Shown: positions 53,682 to 63,022, counted from the first letter of the stretch. The stretch: DNA of 64,000 nucleotides from Hyphomicrobiales bacterium (GCA_021775615.1 JAJFHL010000308.1:1-64000), one strand, 5' to 3'. Numbers and translations are program-made. Notes: generated by a model not told the origin, from the sequence alone.

Positions 53682-55586
53682 GTGATTCGGCTAGGCTCAG
53701 CACTGGCAACGGCTGGTATTGTTCTATTTGCGTCCGCTCCAACAGATCTGGCCTCCGCCAGAGACTTGGGCTTTGATGACCTGTTCAATCGCAACTCTCA
53801 GAGCAGATCTGAAGAGGGCGGTGGGTTCTGGAGCATTTTCTCCCGCAAGCGCTCACGCAACCGCGAAGCGGTCATCGAACCGACAAAGCCCTATGTCGCG
53901 CCGGTTTATCAGCACGACGTGCTGTCGCCCCTCAAAGATGCGAAAATCGATGACGAACGCCCCGAAGGCGCGATTGAAGCTGCGATTTTCGACCTTCTGA
54001 AGCACGGCGGCGATCCGGTCATCCGCGTCCATGCCAGCCACAAGGCGGCGTTGATCAGTTTTTACCGCGAGCGCGGCTTCAAGCCGCTTTGGACCAGCGA
54101 AGACGGTGTTAACCTGCGTGCCGAGCGCATGCTGACGCTGTTGAGCAAGGCGGATCACGAAGGCATGCGCGCCGGCGACTATCTGCCCGAAGCGCTCGGT
54201 GCCTTCGATCCCGAACTACGTCCCGAATTCGACGATCTGCTGCAGATCGCCAGGCTTGACGTCGAGTTGAGCGTGGCGGCGGTGAAATACGCGCATCACG
54301 CATCCGCCGGCCGCATTGTACCGGAGCGCCTGAGCAAGTTCATCGACGTGCATCCCGAGGCGGTGCCGGCGGAAACCGTTTTGTCCGACCTGAGCCGGAC
54401 GGTGCGGCCGGACAAGTACCTGGCCGGCCTCCACCCCACTCACCTGGCCTATGGAATGCTCAAGCGCGAGTTGGCGGCACTTCGCAAGGTGGCGCGGGCC
54501 GAGCGTGAGATCACTATTCCTTCCGGCGAGTTGCTGAAACTCAACAAGGTCGACAAGCGCGTCGTCCTGATCCGCAAAAAACTCAAGGAAATGGGCCTGC
54601 TTGAGCACAGGGTCATCGTCGTAAGGAGCAATGTGCCCGAATTTGCCGCAGAGGCGAAAGACCGGGTCACGAGAACCAAGACAACCGCCAGATCTCCGGT
54701 TTACGACAAGGATGTCGTGGCGGCGGTGAAACGTCTCCAGAAACGCCTTGGACTGTCCCCGGACGGAGTGGTCGGCCCGGCAACCATTCAGGCAATGAAC
54801 AGCGATTCGAGCGGCAAGCGGATCGAAAAGCTGGTGCTCAACCTGGAGCGGCTGCGCTGGCTGCCCCGCGAGCTTGGCAACCGGCACGTCTTCGTGAACC
54901 AGGCGGCCTACGAGATGAAGCTGTTCGACGACGGCGAGCTGATCCATCGCGCCCGCGTTATTGTCGGCAAGCGCGAACATCAAACGCCGTCGTTCAGCGA
55001 CACAATGGAATTCGTTGTGTTCAACCCGTACTGGAACGTGCCGAACTCGATCGCCACCAAGGAGATGCTGCCGCATCTCATCGCCAATCCGTCCTATCTC
55101 GACAACAAGGGATTCGAAGTGGTCGGCCGCGGTGGCAAGGTGTCGAGCAGTTCAGTCGACTGGGAGGACTACGAGGGTCGGAAACTGCCCTTCAATTTCC
55201 GCCAGCCGCCGGGTGCCGGCAACGCATTGGGCGAAGTCAAGTTCCTGTTTCCGAATCGCCACAACGTCTACATGCATGACACGCCGACCAAGCATTTGTT
55301 TTCGCAGCCGGTCAGGGCATACAGCCACGGTTGCGTCCGGGTGCACAATGCGGACAAGTTCGCCAACGTGATTCTGGAGCGCGAAGGGTGGACGCCCAAC
55401 TCCATCCGTTCCGCCATCAACACCGGTGAAAACCGCAGAATAGTGCTGAAAAAGAAGGTTTCGGTGCACATCACCTACTTCACCGCATGGACCGACGGCA
55501 ATGACCTCGTTTACTACAAAGACATGTACGGGCGGGACGAATTGCTGAAGCGCGCGCTGGGCGAAAATCGCGTAGCCATGAAATAG
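53682..55586 (+). CDS. L,D-transpeptidase, YcbB family
   Basis: A 634-residue exported protein that forms 3-3 cross-links in peptidoglycan. It starts at a GTG preceded by GGGAGG, with a signal peptide to about residue 27 (APTDLASA). A YcbB-type scaffold region, a peptidoglycan-binding domain (about residues 343-370, VKRLQKRLGLSPDGVVGPATI) and the YkuD catalytic domain with SHGCVR (H549, C551) follow. 3-3 cross-links dominate in rhizobial walls. The promoter region follows the response regulator. Confidence 0.94.
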   Translation: MIRLGSALATAGIVLFASAPTDLASARDLGFDDLFNRNSQSRSEEGGGFWSIFSRKRSRNREAVIEPTKPYVAPVYQHDVLSPLKDAKIDDERPEGAIEAAIFDLLKHGGDPVIRVHASHKAALISFYRERGFKPLWTSEDGVNLRAERMLTLLSKADHEGMRAGDYLPEALGAFDPELRPEFDDLLQIARLDVELSVAAVKYAHHASAGRIVPERLSKFIDVHPEAVPAETVLSDLSRTVRPDKYLAGLHPTHLAYGMLKRELAALRKVARAEREITIPSGELLKLNKVDKRVVLIRKKLKEMGLLEHRVIVVRSNVPEFAAEAKDRVTRTKTTARSPVYDKDVVAAVKRLQKRLGLSPDGVVGPATIQAMNSDSSGKRIEKLVLNLERLRWLPRELGNRHVFVNQAAYEMKLFDDGELIHRARVIVGKREHQTPSFSDTMEFVVFNPYWNVPNSIATKEMLPHLIANPSYLDNKGFEVVGRGGKVSSSSVDWEDYEGRKLPFNFRQPPGAGNALGEVKFLFPNRHNVYMHDTPTKHLFSQPVRAYSHGCVRVHNADKFANVILEREGWTPNSIRSAINTGENRRIVLKKKVSVHITYFTAWTDGNDLVYYKDMYGRDELLKRALGENRVAMK

Positions 55587-55592
55587 TCAAAT

Positions 55593-55607
55593 TTAATCGA
55601 ACATTAA
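55593..55607 (+). promoter_or_regulatory. CtrA-type box (TTAA-N7-TTAA)
   Basis: TTAATCGAACATTAA matches both half-sites exactly with the 7-base spacing. It lies 173 bases upstream of the DUF882 start, in the 193-base gap after the transpeptidase gene. The distance is a little long, but promoters were not placed here. Confidence 0.4.
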
Positions 55608-55779
55608 ACATACTACGGTGAGATTGCAGACAATCAGATGTGGCTTTCTGCATCCGAGTGTTGGTAATCTTTAAGCCCCGGTGAGTGGGATGGTGACGGG
55701 TTAAGGCTGTTGTGGCTTTTTGCCGGAAACCGGATAATTCGCAAGACGGGGATGGGCGCGGTATGCTATATGCCGTCGA

Positions 55780-57186
55780 GTGAGTATGGGAATGCCTGCG
55801 GGGAATAACTTGTTCACCAAATCCGTGAAGTTTGCAAAGCGCTGGAGCACCATTGCGGTTCTGACCGCGTTCGTGGCTTGCACGTCCTTTTTCGCAATTC
55901 GTGACTTTGTTCCGGACGCCTCCGCGGTGGATGAAGAACGTACGATTTCGTTCTACAACATCCACAACAAGGAGACGATCGAGATCACGTACAAGAAGAA
56001 CGGTCGCTACATCCCTTCGGCGATGGAGAAACTGAACCACTTCCTGCGTGATTGGCGCCAGGACGCACCCACCAAGATGGATCCCAAGCTGATCGATCTG
56101 ATCTGGGAGCTGCGCCAGGAACTGGGTTCGACCGCGCCGACGCATCTCATTTCCGGCTACCGTTCGCCGAAGACCAACGCCATGCTCAGGCGCATCGGCC
56201 GCAAGGTCGCACGCCGCAGCATGCACATGCGCGGCCAGGCGTCGGATGTGTATTTCCCCGACGTCAAGCTCGAGGATGTGCGCAACAGTGCCCTGGTGCG
56301 TCAGATCGGCGGCGTTGGATACTACCCGCGCTCCGGCGAGCACGGCTTCATTCACGTGGACACCGGCAACGTCCGCCACTGGCCGCGTCTGAGCAAGACC
56401 AAGCTGGCGGCGATTTTCCGTAACCACAAGAACAAGCACCAGCACCGCAAGAACGAGAAGGGCCCGATCTATCTGGTTCAGCGCAACCGCTCGACCGACA
56501 ACGATTCGATCGCCGCTTCTCCAAACAACATCAAGAACACCCAGACGGCCGCACAGAACTATCCGCTGCCGCGGCCCAAGCCGGTTGTCGCCTCGGTGAC
56601 GCCGAAGATCTTCACGCCGGCTCCGGCCAAGCCCGATCCGATGCAGCCGCCGGTGATCGTCGCCTCGGCGACGCCTGCGAACACCACCGAAGCCGAGCCT
56701 GAAGTGCCGCAGCTTCGCAGAAGCCTGGTGTTCTTCCCGCTGGCCATCCTGAGGCGCGAGGCCCTGCCCGACCAGCTCGAGCCGGATCTCGAGGAGGAAC
56801 AGCCGCTGAGTGTTCGTGAAATCAACACCGCCAGCACCGCTTCGACGGAGCCGCTGAAGTTCATGCTCATCGAGAACGAGCCGAAGCGGGCCCTGAGCGC
56901 GTCCCAGCTTGCCCGTGCCGCCCGTCAGGTGGTAACGCGCGACGGCAAGAGCCGTCTGCTGATGACGCAGACCGCCCGTCCGGTCCCCAATGAGGGCGAA
57001 AAGGGCGAGTTCCTTCAGGCGGAAACGACCATCATCGACCTGAGGGGCCCAACCGTCCAGACGACTCCCGAAGAGATCGAGGAGACGGTCGAAAAGGTTC
57101 AGGCGACGGCTCAGGCCGAAGAGCTTGATCTGATTGGCGAAGAGCCGGTTGCGATACCCGCAGGCGCCGGCTTCAGTTATCGCTGA
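55780..57186 (+). CDS. DUF882/YcbK-type peptidase-like protein with disordered tail
   Basis: The 468-residue protein has one N-terminal membrane helix or signal anchor (about residues 22-42). A YcbK/M15A-like domain (about 55-205) follows, whose zinc-site candidates are H149 and D156 ([13 protein letters not shown]) and H192 (GFIHVDTG). Such domains resemble D,D- or L,D-carboxypeptidases that trim peptidoglycan. The remaining 260 residues are Pro/Glu/Thr-rich and likely disordered. The start is a GTG at 55780; an ATG two codons on is possible. It overlaps the convergent gapR-like gene by 14 bases. Confidence 0.88.
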   Translation: MSMGMPAGNNLFTKSVKFAKRWSTIAVLTAFVACTSFFAIRDFVPDASAVDEERTISFYNIHNKETIEITYKKNGRYIPSAMEKLNHFLRDWRQDAPTKMDPKLIDLIWELRQELGSTAPTHLISGYRSPKTNAMLRRIGRKVARRSMHMRGQASDVYFPDVKLEDVRNSALVRQIGGVGYYPRSGEHGFIHVDTGNVRHWPRLSKTKLAAIFRNHKNKHQHRKNEKGPIYLVQRNRSTDNDSIAASPNNIKNTQTAAQNYPLPRPKPVVASVTPKIFTPAPAKPDPMQPPVIVASATPANTTEAEPEVPQLRRSLVFFPLAILRREALPDQLEPDLEEEQPLSVREINTASTASTEPLKFMLIENEPKRALSASQLARAARQVVTRDGKSRLLMTQTARPVPNEGEKGEFLQAETTIIDLRGPTVQTTPEEIEETVEKVQATAQAEELDLIGEEPVAIPAGAGFSYR

Positions 57187-57478
57187 ATTCTGAAGATTGA
57201 TCGCTTTCCGCGCTTGGCGCCGGTCCCGCATCCGGGACCATGCCGAGTGCGTGGAGATACAGATCGATCAGCGCTTCTTCTTCCTGCCGTTCCTCGCTGT
57301 CGACCTTGCGCAGACGAACGACCTTGCGGAGAATTTTGACATCGAAGCCGTTTCCCTTGGCCTCGGCATAGACTTCCTTGATGTCATTCGCGATCGTCGC
57401 CTTTTCTTCCTCAAGCCGCTCGATGCGTTCCACAATGCTGCGCAGTTGTCCCTGGGCGATGCCCGTTGATGCTTCCAT
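57173..57478 (-). CDS. gapR: GapR-like nucleoid-associated protein (DUF2312)
   Basis: The 101-residue protein is a DUF2312/UPF0335 member, the family of GapR, which binds overtwisted DNA ahead of replication forks and polymerases in Caulobacter. It has the long helical N-terminus [38 protein letters not shown], the key [11 protein letters not shown] basic segment (about residues 48-60) and an acidic tail. The ATG at 57478 has GGGGAGG nine bases upstream and was preferred to a TTG two codons earlier. It is convergent with the DUF882 gene. Confidence 0.9.
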   Translation of the reverse strand: MEASTGIAQGQLRSIVERIERLEEEKATIANDIKEVYAEAKGNGFDVKILRKVVRLRKVDSEERQEEEALIDLYLHALGMVPDAGPAPSAESDQSSEFSDN

Positions 57479-57533
57479 GGCCAAAAACCTCCCCTATCCG
57501 CAACGCGGATCCAAATAATCCATCAATAGTGTA

Positions 57534-57827
57534 TTAGTGCTCTTTGGAGGCCTCGTAGGCAGCCATTTGCTCCGCTGTCGCCTCGGCCTGATGCTTGGCC
57601 TTCCACTCGTCATAGGGCATGCCGTAGACATGCTCGCGTGCATCGGCTTTCGAAACATCGACATCCATGTCTTGCGCCGCCTCGACATACCAGTTTGACA
57701 GGCAGTTGCGGCAAAACCCCGCCAGTGTCATGAGCTCGATGTTCTGCACATCGGTCCGGTTGCGCAGGTGGCTGACAAGCCGCCGGAACGCCGCCGCCTC
57801 CAGTTCTGTTTGCGTCTTCTCGTCCAT
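57534..57827 (-). CDS. DUF1244 family protein
   Basis: A 97-residue protein with the conserved FCRNCLSNWY segment (two cysteines two residues apart) and YDEWKAKHQ. It matches DUF1244 (SMc04008-like), a family of small proteobacterial helical proteins of unknown function. The ATG at 57827 begins the conserved region (MDEKTQTELEAAAFRRLV). It lies between the gapR-like and N-formylglutamate amidohydrolase genes on the same strand. Confidence 0.88.
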   Translation of the reverse strand: MDEKTQTELEAAAFRRLVSHLRNRTDVQNIELMTLAGFCRNCLSNWYVEAAQDMDVDVSKADAREHVYGMPYDEWKAKHQAEATAEQMAAYEASKEH

Positions 57828-57882
57828 ATCACTCACCTTGGTCTGTACCCGCCCGGGGGCTGTCATGTGACGGCCGACAGAA

Positions 57883-58665
57883 TCAGCCGGCATCCTCAAG
57901 CATACTGTGCAGGTTCTCTTCGGCAACCAGCGGCGGCAGGATGTCCGCCAGACGCTGCGCCCATTCGCGGATTCCCGCCTCGTCGGCAATCAGATCCTGC
58001 CTGATCTCGAGCAACGCATGTGCGATGCCGCGCTGCGTCCCGTGCCGGTTCATCATGTCGCCTCGCAATTCGCCCGAATATGGCTCGTTGTCACCGACGA
58101 CCAGATCCCCCTGCTGGCGCAACGCCTCAAGAAACGGAAGCGCCAGGCGCGCATCGCTATCCCACAGGACACCCGCATGCCATGGGCGCGGCGTCCCGCG
58201 CCACGACGGCGTAAAACTGTGTATGGAGATCAAGGCAGGCACGATGCCAAGCTCCAGACAGCGCTCTATCGCCTCTCCCACCGCCGCATCATACGGTTCG
58301 TAATAGGTCCGCATTCTGTGGTCGATTTCATCCTGGTCGATTGCCGCATTTCCCGGAACGATCGCCCCGTCCGAGATCCGCATGACCAGCGTCGGATCAT
58401 CGCGCCCTCTGTTGGGATCGATCAGCAGGCGGGAAAATTTCGACAGCACCGCGGGCACATTCATCAATTGAGAAAGGTGCCTGATGACGCCGTCAACACC
58501 GATGTCATAGGCGATGTGCCGCGACAGTTGATCCTTGGACAATCCGAGATCGGCGTATTCGGGAGGAACGATATTGGTTGCATGGTCACAGACGAGAATA
58601 ACGCCGCTTGCGACGTTGCCGTCCAGAGTTTCAAAAACCGGCGCAGCCGGTTTTGAACCGGACAT
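57883..58665 (-). CDS. N-formylglutamate amidohydrolase family protein
   Basis: The 260-residue protein has VCDHATNIVPPEY at about residues 26-38 and the HSFTPSWRG motif around 150, with D-x-N-R-G (DPNRGRDD) between. This is the layout of the HutG/FGase family, which removes formyl groups from N-formylglutamate late in histidine breakdown. No other hut genes are near, so the substrate may differ. An ATG at 58665 was chosen because GGAG stands eight bases upstream; in-frame ATGs at 58686 and 58710 also exist. Confidence 0.88.
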   Translation of the reverse strand: MSGSKPAAPVFETLDGNVASGVILVCDHATNIVPPEYADLGLSKDQLSRHIAYDIGVDGVIRHLSQLMNVPAVLSKFSRLLIDPNRGRDDPTLVMRISDGAIVPGNAAIDQDEIDHRMRTYYEPYDAAVGEAIERCLELGIVPALISIHSFTPSWRGTPRPWHAGVLWDSDARLALPFLEALRQQGDLVVGDNEPYSGELRGDMMNRHGTQRGIAHALLEIRQDLIADEAGIREWAQRLADILPPLVAEENLHSMLEDAG

Positions 58666-58933
58666 TCCGCCCGCTCCATGATCCATCTCGGTTTCCGTGC
58701 GACCCAGCATGGCGGGACTATAATCCGCCTTGCAACCACTGACCACCGGCAAGCGTCCCGATTCCGCTTGTTTTTGGTGGATATTACAATTGCATCCAGG
58801 CACCCGATCAGCCATTTTGATGCCACTTTTTCCGTGTCACGTCCGAGCCCGTGCACAAAGGGCGTCAAGGCTGTATGGCGCACCTTACAAGTCAAGTCTC
58901 CCCGGAGTGTTCCTCACCGAAGCGGTAACTGTC

Positions 58934-59431
58934 ATGAGGAATTTCACTGGTGGAAGCAATAAAGCATGGTATTTTTTCAAAGCGAATCAGATGGAAATGG
59001 TGAACTCAATGGTCCGATCAGCTATGGCCACTTTGGTCATACTCCTGTTTTGTACCCTCGGCGCCGAACGCGCGGCGGCGGATCTGAAGCTCTGCAACAA
59101 CACAGACAGCCGTGTCGGCGTTGCCCTTGGCTACAACGACACCAAGCTCTGGGTCAGCGAGGGCTGGTGGAACATCAAGCCCAATGCCTGCGCGACGCTG
59201 CTGAAGGGCGAATTGATCGCGCGCTACTACTACATCTACGCGGTCGACTACGATGACGCCGGTTCATGGGGCGGTAAAGCCCCCCTGTGCACCCAGGACA
59301 AGCTGTTTGTCATCCAGGGTCACAACAACTGTACCGAACGCGGTTTCAAGAAAACCGGCTTCCGTGAAGTCGACACTCACGAAGAATCCGATTGGACAAT
59401 ATCACTGACCAACCAGGGCCAGGATCAGTGA
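58934..59431 (+). CDS. DUF1036 family secreted protein
   Basis: A protein of up to 165 residues with a signal peptide around residues 25-48 (SAMATLVILLFCTLGAERAAA). A DUF1036 domain (about 50-150) follows, recognisable by LKLCNNTDSRVGVALGYND, GWWNIKPNACATLL and RYYYIYA, with paired cysteines. The start is uncertain: ATG at 58934, 58991 or 58997. Its TGA overlaps the GTG start of pyk, a conserved pairing in rhizobia. Function is unknown; export is likely. Confidence 0.85.
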   Translation: MRNFTGGSNKAWYFFKANQMEMVNSMVRSAMATLVILLFCTLGAERAAADLKLCNNTDSRVGVALGYNDTKLWVSEGWWNIKPNACATLLKGELIARYYYIYAVDYDDAGSWGGKAPLCTQDKLFVIQGHNNCTERGFKKTGFREVDTHEESDWTISLTNQGQDQ

Positions 59432-60864
59432 AACGAAACCGGCGGGTCAAGATCGTCGCCACGATCGGGCCCGCCAGTTCTTCCTCAAAGGTCATTGAAC
59501 GCCTGTTTGAGTGCGGAGCCGATGTGTTCCGCATCAACATGAGCCACACCTCGCCGGAACACTTGCGCGAGCTGACCGACATCATCCGCGATATCGAGGC
59601 CCGCCAGGGCCATCCGGTCGGCATCCTGGCGGACCTCCAGGGCCCGAAGCTGCGGATCGGAGAATTCGAAGGCGACGAGGTGACACTCATCGAGGGCCAG
59701 GTGTTCGATCTGGTGAGTGACGATACGCCGGGCACCAGCCGGCAGGTGCATCTGCCGCATCCCGAGATCATTGCCGCGGTTGAACCCGGCGCCGCCCTGC
59801 TGGTCAACGACGGCAAGATCAGGTTGCGCGTGAAGGAGCGCTCCAAGGACGTCGTGCGAACCGTTGTCGAGGTCGGCGGCGCACTGTCGGCACGCAAAGG
59901 CGTCAACCTGCCCGACACCATCGTGCCGGTGAGCGCCATGACCGACAAGGACCGGATCGATCTCGAGGCCGCCTGCGAGGTCGGTGCCGACTGGATCGCC
60001 CTGTCTTTCGTGCAACGTCCTGAAGACATTCTCGAAGCCAGAAAACTGTCGCACGGGCGCGCAGCACTGATGGCCAAGATCGAAAAACCCTCGGCGCTGC
60101 AGCATCTCACTGAAATTCTCGAGCTGGCCGATGGGATCATGGTGGCGCGCGGCGACCTGGGCGTCGAACTGCCGCTCGAACAGGTGCCGGGCCGCCAGAA
60201 ACAGATCACCCGGGCAGCGCGTAGCCTCGGAAAGCCTGTCGTGGTCGCCACGCAGATGCTGGAATCGATGATCCAGTCGCCGGTTCCGACCCGCGCCGAG
60301 GTGTCCGACGTCGCAACCGCCGTTTTCGAAGGCGCCGACGCGATCATGCTGTCGGCGGAGTCAGCCGTCGGAGACTACCCGGACGAGGCCATCTTGATGA
60401 TGGACAAGATCGCCCGCGAGGTGGAGCGCGATCTGCATTACGAGAGCATCATCCACGCCCAGCGCGCCGAACCGGAGGCCACCAGCGCGGACGCGATCTC
60501 GGCTGCCGCCAGAACCGTTGCCGATACTTTGAACCTTGCGGCAATCGTCTGTTACACCGGCTCCGGCACCACCGGCATGCGCGCCTCGCGTGAACGCCCG
60601 GGTCGGCCGATCATCGCGCTCACCCCAAATCCCGGCACCGGACGCCGCCTTGCCCTCGTCTGGGGGCTGCATTGCGTACTGACGCGTGACGCTCAGTCTC
60701 TCGAAGACATGGTCGACCGCGCCTGCCGTATCGCTTTTCAGGAAGGCTTTGCCGATCCGGGCCAGCGCATCATTATTACCGCCGGAGTGCCGCTTGGGAC
60801 CCCGGGCGCCACCAATCTCCTGCGCATCGCCTTTGTCGGCGAAGACGGAGCCGGCGCGCTCTAA
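59428..60864 (+). CDS. pyk: Pyruvate kinase
   Basis: Pyruvate kinase makes ATP and pyruvate from phosphoenolpyruvate. The 478-residue protein has FRINMSHTSPE, the metal/substrate segment MAKIEKPSALQHL, VARGDLGVELPLEQV, ATQMLESM and TRAEVSDVA. The C-terminal allosteric domain includes YTGSGTTGMRASRERP. The GTG at 59428 overlaps the DUF1036 stop (GTGA), implying coupling. A dispersed hairpin follows the gene. Confidence 0.96.
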   Translation: MKRNRRVKIVATIGPASSSSKVIERLFECGADVFRINMSHTSPEHLRELTDIIRDIEARQGHPVGILADLQGPKLRIGEFEGDEVTLIEGQVFDLVSDDTPGTSRQVHLPHPEIIAAVEPGAALLVNDGKIRLRVKERSKDVVRTVVEVGGALSARKGVNLPDTIVPVSAMTDKDRIDLEAACEVGADWIALSFVQRPEDILEARKLSHGRAALMAKIEKPSALQHLTEILELADGIMVARGDLGVELPLEQVPGRQKQITRAARSLGKPVVVATQMLESMIQSPVPTRAEVSDVATAVFEGADAIMLSAESAVGDYPDEAILMMDKIAREVERDLHYESIIHAQRAEPEATSADAISAAARTVADTLNLAAIVCYTGSGTTGMRASRERPGRPIIALTPNPGTGRRLALVWGLHCVLTRDAQSLEDMVDRACRIAFQEGFADPGQRIIITAGVPLGTPGATNLLRIAFVGEDGAGAL

Positions 60865-60886
60865 AGCTTGTTGCGTTCAATCTGCA

Positions 60887-60958
60887 CCGGCCCACGCCCC
60901 CTGCCCAACCACCCCTAGGGTACCTTTGTCGGGTGGTTGGGCAGGGGGCGTGGGCTGG
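60887..60958. repeat. Long hairpin repeat between convergent genes (copy 2)
   Basis: A 28-bp stem with one mismatch (60887-60914 and 60931-60958) has a 16-base loop with GGTACC. The arms are close in sequence to those of the hairpin at 35247-35318 (shared CCGGCCC and CCCAACCACCC blocks). It sits between pyk and the convergent TPR gene, and has no T run. Confidence 0.8.
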
Positions 60959-60986
60959 CGCCGAATCACATAAAGCGGAACGCGCT

Positions 60987-61667
60987 TTAAAGCGCCTGGC
61001 CTTCGACCTCGATCTCCAGTTCCCTGATCAACCGGGATACACCGTCCAGGAACGGATGGATGCTGATGGCGCGCCGGTAGGCGTCCAGCGCCGCCTTGCC
61101 CTTGCCCTGCGCCTTGCTTATCAGCCCCAGCCCGCTCAGGGCGCCGAAATGGCGGGGTTCCAGTTCAAGCACCTTGTTGATGTCACGCAACGAGGCATCA
61201 TATTGCTGGCGGATGTAGAGCACGGTCGCGCGCTTGTTCCATCCTTCGACGTAGTCGGGTTGCAGTTCGACGATCGAATCGAGAATCGCAAGCGCGGCAT
61301 CCAGACGCTCGTCGTTCATCGCCTTGATGGTCTGCTGCATCAGAACATCGATCGTGTCGCTGCCGGAACGCAGCCAGATCTGCCATACGGCGCTTTCCAG
61401 GAGCTCGGCGTTCTGCTCGTTCTCCGCCCTGGCCAGACGTTCGAACAGGGAATCGAGCAGTTCGGATCTGCGCTTCTCAAGCTCCGCGGGCGTTTCCGCC
61501 GGCGTCTCCGGAGCGGCCTGTGCGATCACCGGTGCGGCGATGGCAGATGGCGCTGAAGGAAAGAGTGCCTGTACCGCCAGACACGATGAAACGGCCACTG
61601 CCAGCCCCGCATGGCGCAAGGTCCGGAAGGCCCGGGAGGAGGTCAATTGAAACGGAACGTGCAACAT
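60987..61667 (-). CDS. Exported TPR protein
   Basis: A 226-residue protein with a signal peptide (about residues 18-45, GLAVAVSSCLAVQALFPSAPSAIAA), then helical TPR-like repeats with the typical pattern near 120-215 (ALAILDSIVELQPDYVEGWNKRATVLY and onward). The ATG at 61667 (MLHVPFQLTSS) was chosen over one 23 codons earlier. TPR proteins of this size serve as periplasmic scaffolds; the partner is unknown. Rhizobia often have this gene near rpmJ and pyk. Confidence 0.85.
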   Translation of the reverse strand: MLHVPFQLTSSRAFRTLRHAGLAVAVSSCLAVQALFPSAPSAIAAPVIAQAAPETPAETPAELEKRRSELLDSLFERLARAENEQNAELLESAVWQIWLRSGSDTIDVLMQQTIKAMNDERLDAALAILDSIVELQPDYVEGWNKRATVLYIRQQYDASLRDINKVLELEPRHFGALSGLGLISKAQGKGKAALDAYRRAISIHPFLDGVSRLIRELEIEVEGQAL

Positions 61668-61761
61668 CACCGCATAAATAGGACACCATAGCGGCAACGT
61701 CAAAGCAAACGCCCACACGATGGCGTGTGGGCGCACTTCAAATCCACGATGCGGCGTATCG

Positions 61762-61887
61762 TCAGCCCTGACGGGCTTTGAAGCGCCGGTTTGTTTTGTT
61801 GATGACGAACAGCCGCCCTCTGCGCCGCACGATGCGATTATCGCGGTGCCGGCCCCTGAGCGACTTTAGAGAGTTGCGGACTTTCAT
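61762..61887 (-). CDS. rpmJ: 50S ribosomal protein L36, alphaproteobacterial form
   Basis: The 41-codon reading begins [18 protein letters not shown] and ends [11 protein letters not shown], which is the L36 form of alphaproteobacteria. It lacks the zinc-binding cysteines of classical 37-38-residue L36 and resembles the YkgO type. A promoter with TTGACA lies 60 bases upstream. Confidence 0.93.
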   Translation of the reverse strand: MKVRNSLKSLRGRHRDNRIVRRRGRLFVINKTNRRFKARQG

Positions 61888-61946
61888 CGGTATAACCTTA
61901 CATTTTTTCGCGGCGCTGCTGACAACGCCGGTGTAATTTGGCGCGG

Positions 61947-61975
61947 AAGATAAGGTTGGCGTGCTCTTGTGTCAA
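61947..61975 (-). promoter_or_regulatory. Promoter of rpmJ
   Basis: On the minus strand, TTGACA (61975-61970), a 17-base spacer and TATCTT (61952-61947) make a strong sigma-70-type promoter. The predicted start gives a leader of about 50 bases. Confidence 0.65.
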
Positions 61976-61996
61976 CCACCGCTGAACAGATGGAAC

Positions 61997-62227
61997 ATGC
62001 CCGCATACCTGTCCTTAGACTTCGTGGTGACGATCTTCGGCCTCGTCGCCGCGTTTGCCGGCGTTGTCTTCCTGATATGGATCGAGCGGCGACCCCGCGA
62101 ACCGGGTAAACCGCTGCTCTTGCCCACCACACCACTGCTTTTCCTCTGCCTCCTGGTGATGGTCATCGCCATGGCGCACATGGTCACCCTTCTCACCGGC
62201 GTACCGCATCGCGGCAGGCTCGGCTGA
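61997..62227 (+). CDS. Small two-helix membrane protein of unknown function
   Basis: A 76-residue protein with two membrane helices (about residues 6-27 and 43-65) joined by a short positive loop (ERRPREPGKP). I do not recognise a family name. The gene is divergent from rpmJ, an arrangement I have seen annotated as hypothetical in rhizobia. The ATG at 61997 was chosen; a start 12 codons upstream would overlap the rpmJ promoter. Confidence 0.7.
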   Translation: MPAYLSLDFVVTIFGLVAAFAGVVFLIWIERRPREPGKPLLLPTTPLLFLCLLVMVIAMAHMVTLLTGVPHRGRLG

Positions 62228-62247
62228 CCTCAAGACCCTTTTCATGG

Positions 62248-62265
62248 TTAAGAGAATATTTAACC
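62248..62265. promoter_or_regulatory. Two TTAA half-sites with 8-base spacing
   Basis: TTAAGAGAATATTTAACC resembles a CtrA box but has an 8-base spacer instead of 7. It lies about 95 bases upstream of the receiver protein gene. Weak evidence on its own. Confidence 0.25.
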
Positions 62266-62360
62266 CTGATAATTTAGCTTGAAGGCAGATATGGCATCTC
62301 TGGAATGGCGGGGCCGCCTCTGCGCGAATTTGCATGCCTGGCGGCAATCCGAAGACATTT

Positions 62361-62921
62361 ATGGGTAAGCAGTACGACCTCAGTTCCCTCTCATTCCTGG
62401 TGATCGACGACAACAACTACATGCTGTCGATCATCAAGACCTTGCTGAAGGGTTTTGGCGTTCATCGCATTTACGAGGCATCCGACGCGGCGGAGGCGTT
62501 CGAAGAATTCCAGAACAGCCAGATGGACGTGATCATTGTCGACTATTCGCTTGAGACCCTCGACGGGATCGAGTTCTCGCATCTGGTGCGCACCGCCAAT
62601 GACAGTCCGAACCCCTATGTTCCGATCATCATGCTCACCGCGCACTCCGAGCGGCAAAAGGTGGAAGAGGCCCGCGACGCCGGGGTCACCGAATTCCTGC
62701 GCAAGCCGATTTGCGCCTCCGACCTCTACCGCAGGATCATCGAAGTCATCGAACGTCCCCGTCCCTTCGTGCGGTCCAAATCCTATTTCGGCCCCGAGCG
62801 GCGCCGCCGCGATGACGAAAACTACCGCGGTCAGGAGCGACGGAAAGCCAATCTTCAAAACACCGAAGAGCAGACGCCGGTCGACGTGACGGCGGAGATC
62901 ACCACCGACGCCTGCGCCTGA
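62361..62921 (+). CDS. Single-domain response regulator
   Basis: A 186-residue protein with a receiver domain (about residues 9-135): acidic pair D16-D17, phospho-acceptor D61 (IIVDYSLETLDG), T93 and K115. The C-terminal 50 residues are charged and contain FGPERRRRDD and GQERRKA, a short pattern repeated in several rhizobial receivers, with no DNA-binding domain. The gene probably signals by protein contact. The next gene downstream is the Clp-like ATPase. The ATG at 62361 was chosen because the receiver begins right after it. Confidence 0.9.
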   Translation: MGKQYDLSSLSFLVIDDNNYMLSIIKTLLKGFGVHRIYEASDAAEAFEEFQNSQMDVIIVDYSLETLDGIEFSHLVRTANDSPNPYVPIIMLTAHSERQKVEEARDAGVTEFLRKPICASDLYRRIIEVIERPRPFVRSKSYFGPERRRRDDENYRGQERRKANLQNTEEQTPVDVTAEITTDACA

Positions 62922-63022
62922 CCGGCTTCGCCCCGCGCCCGCGTGCGACCGACCGTTATCATTGCGAAAAACGCAAAGTGGCTTAAGTTGAGCTTCCGCC
63001 CATCAGGAAGCCCTGTCCCGAC

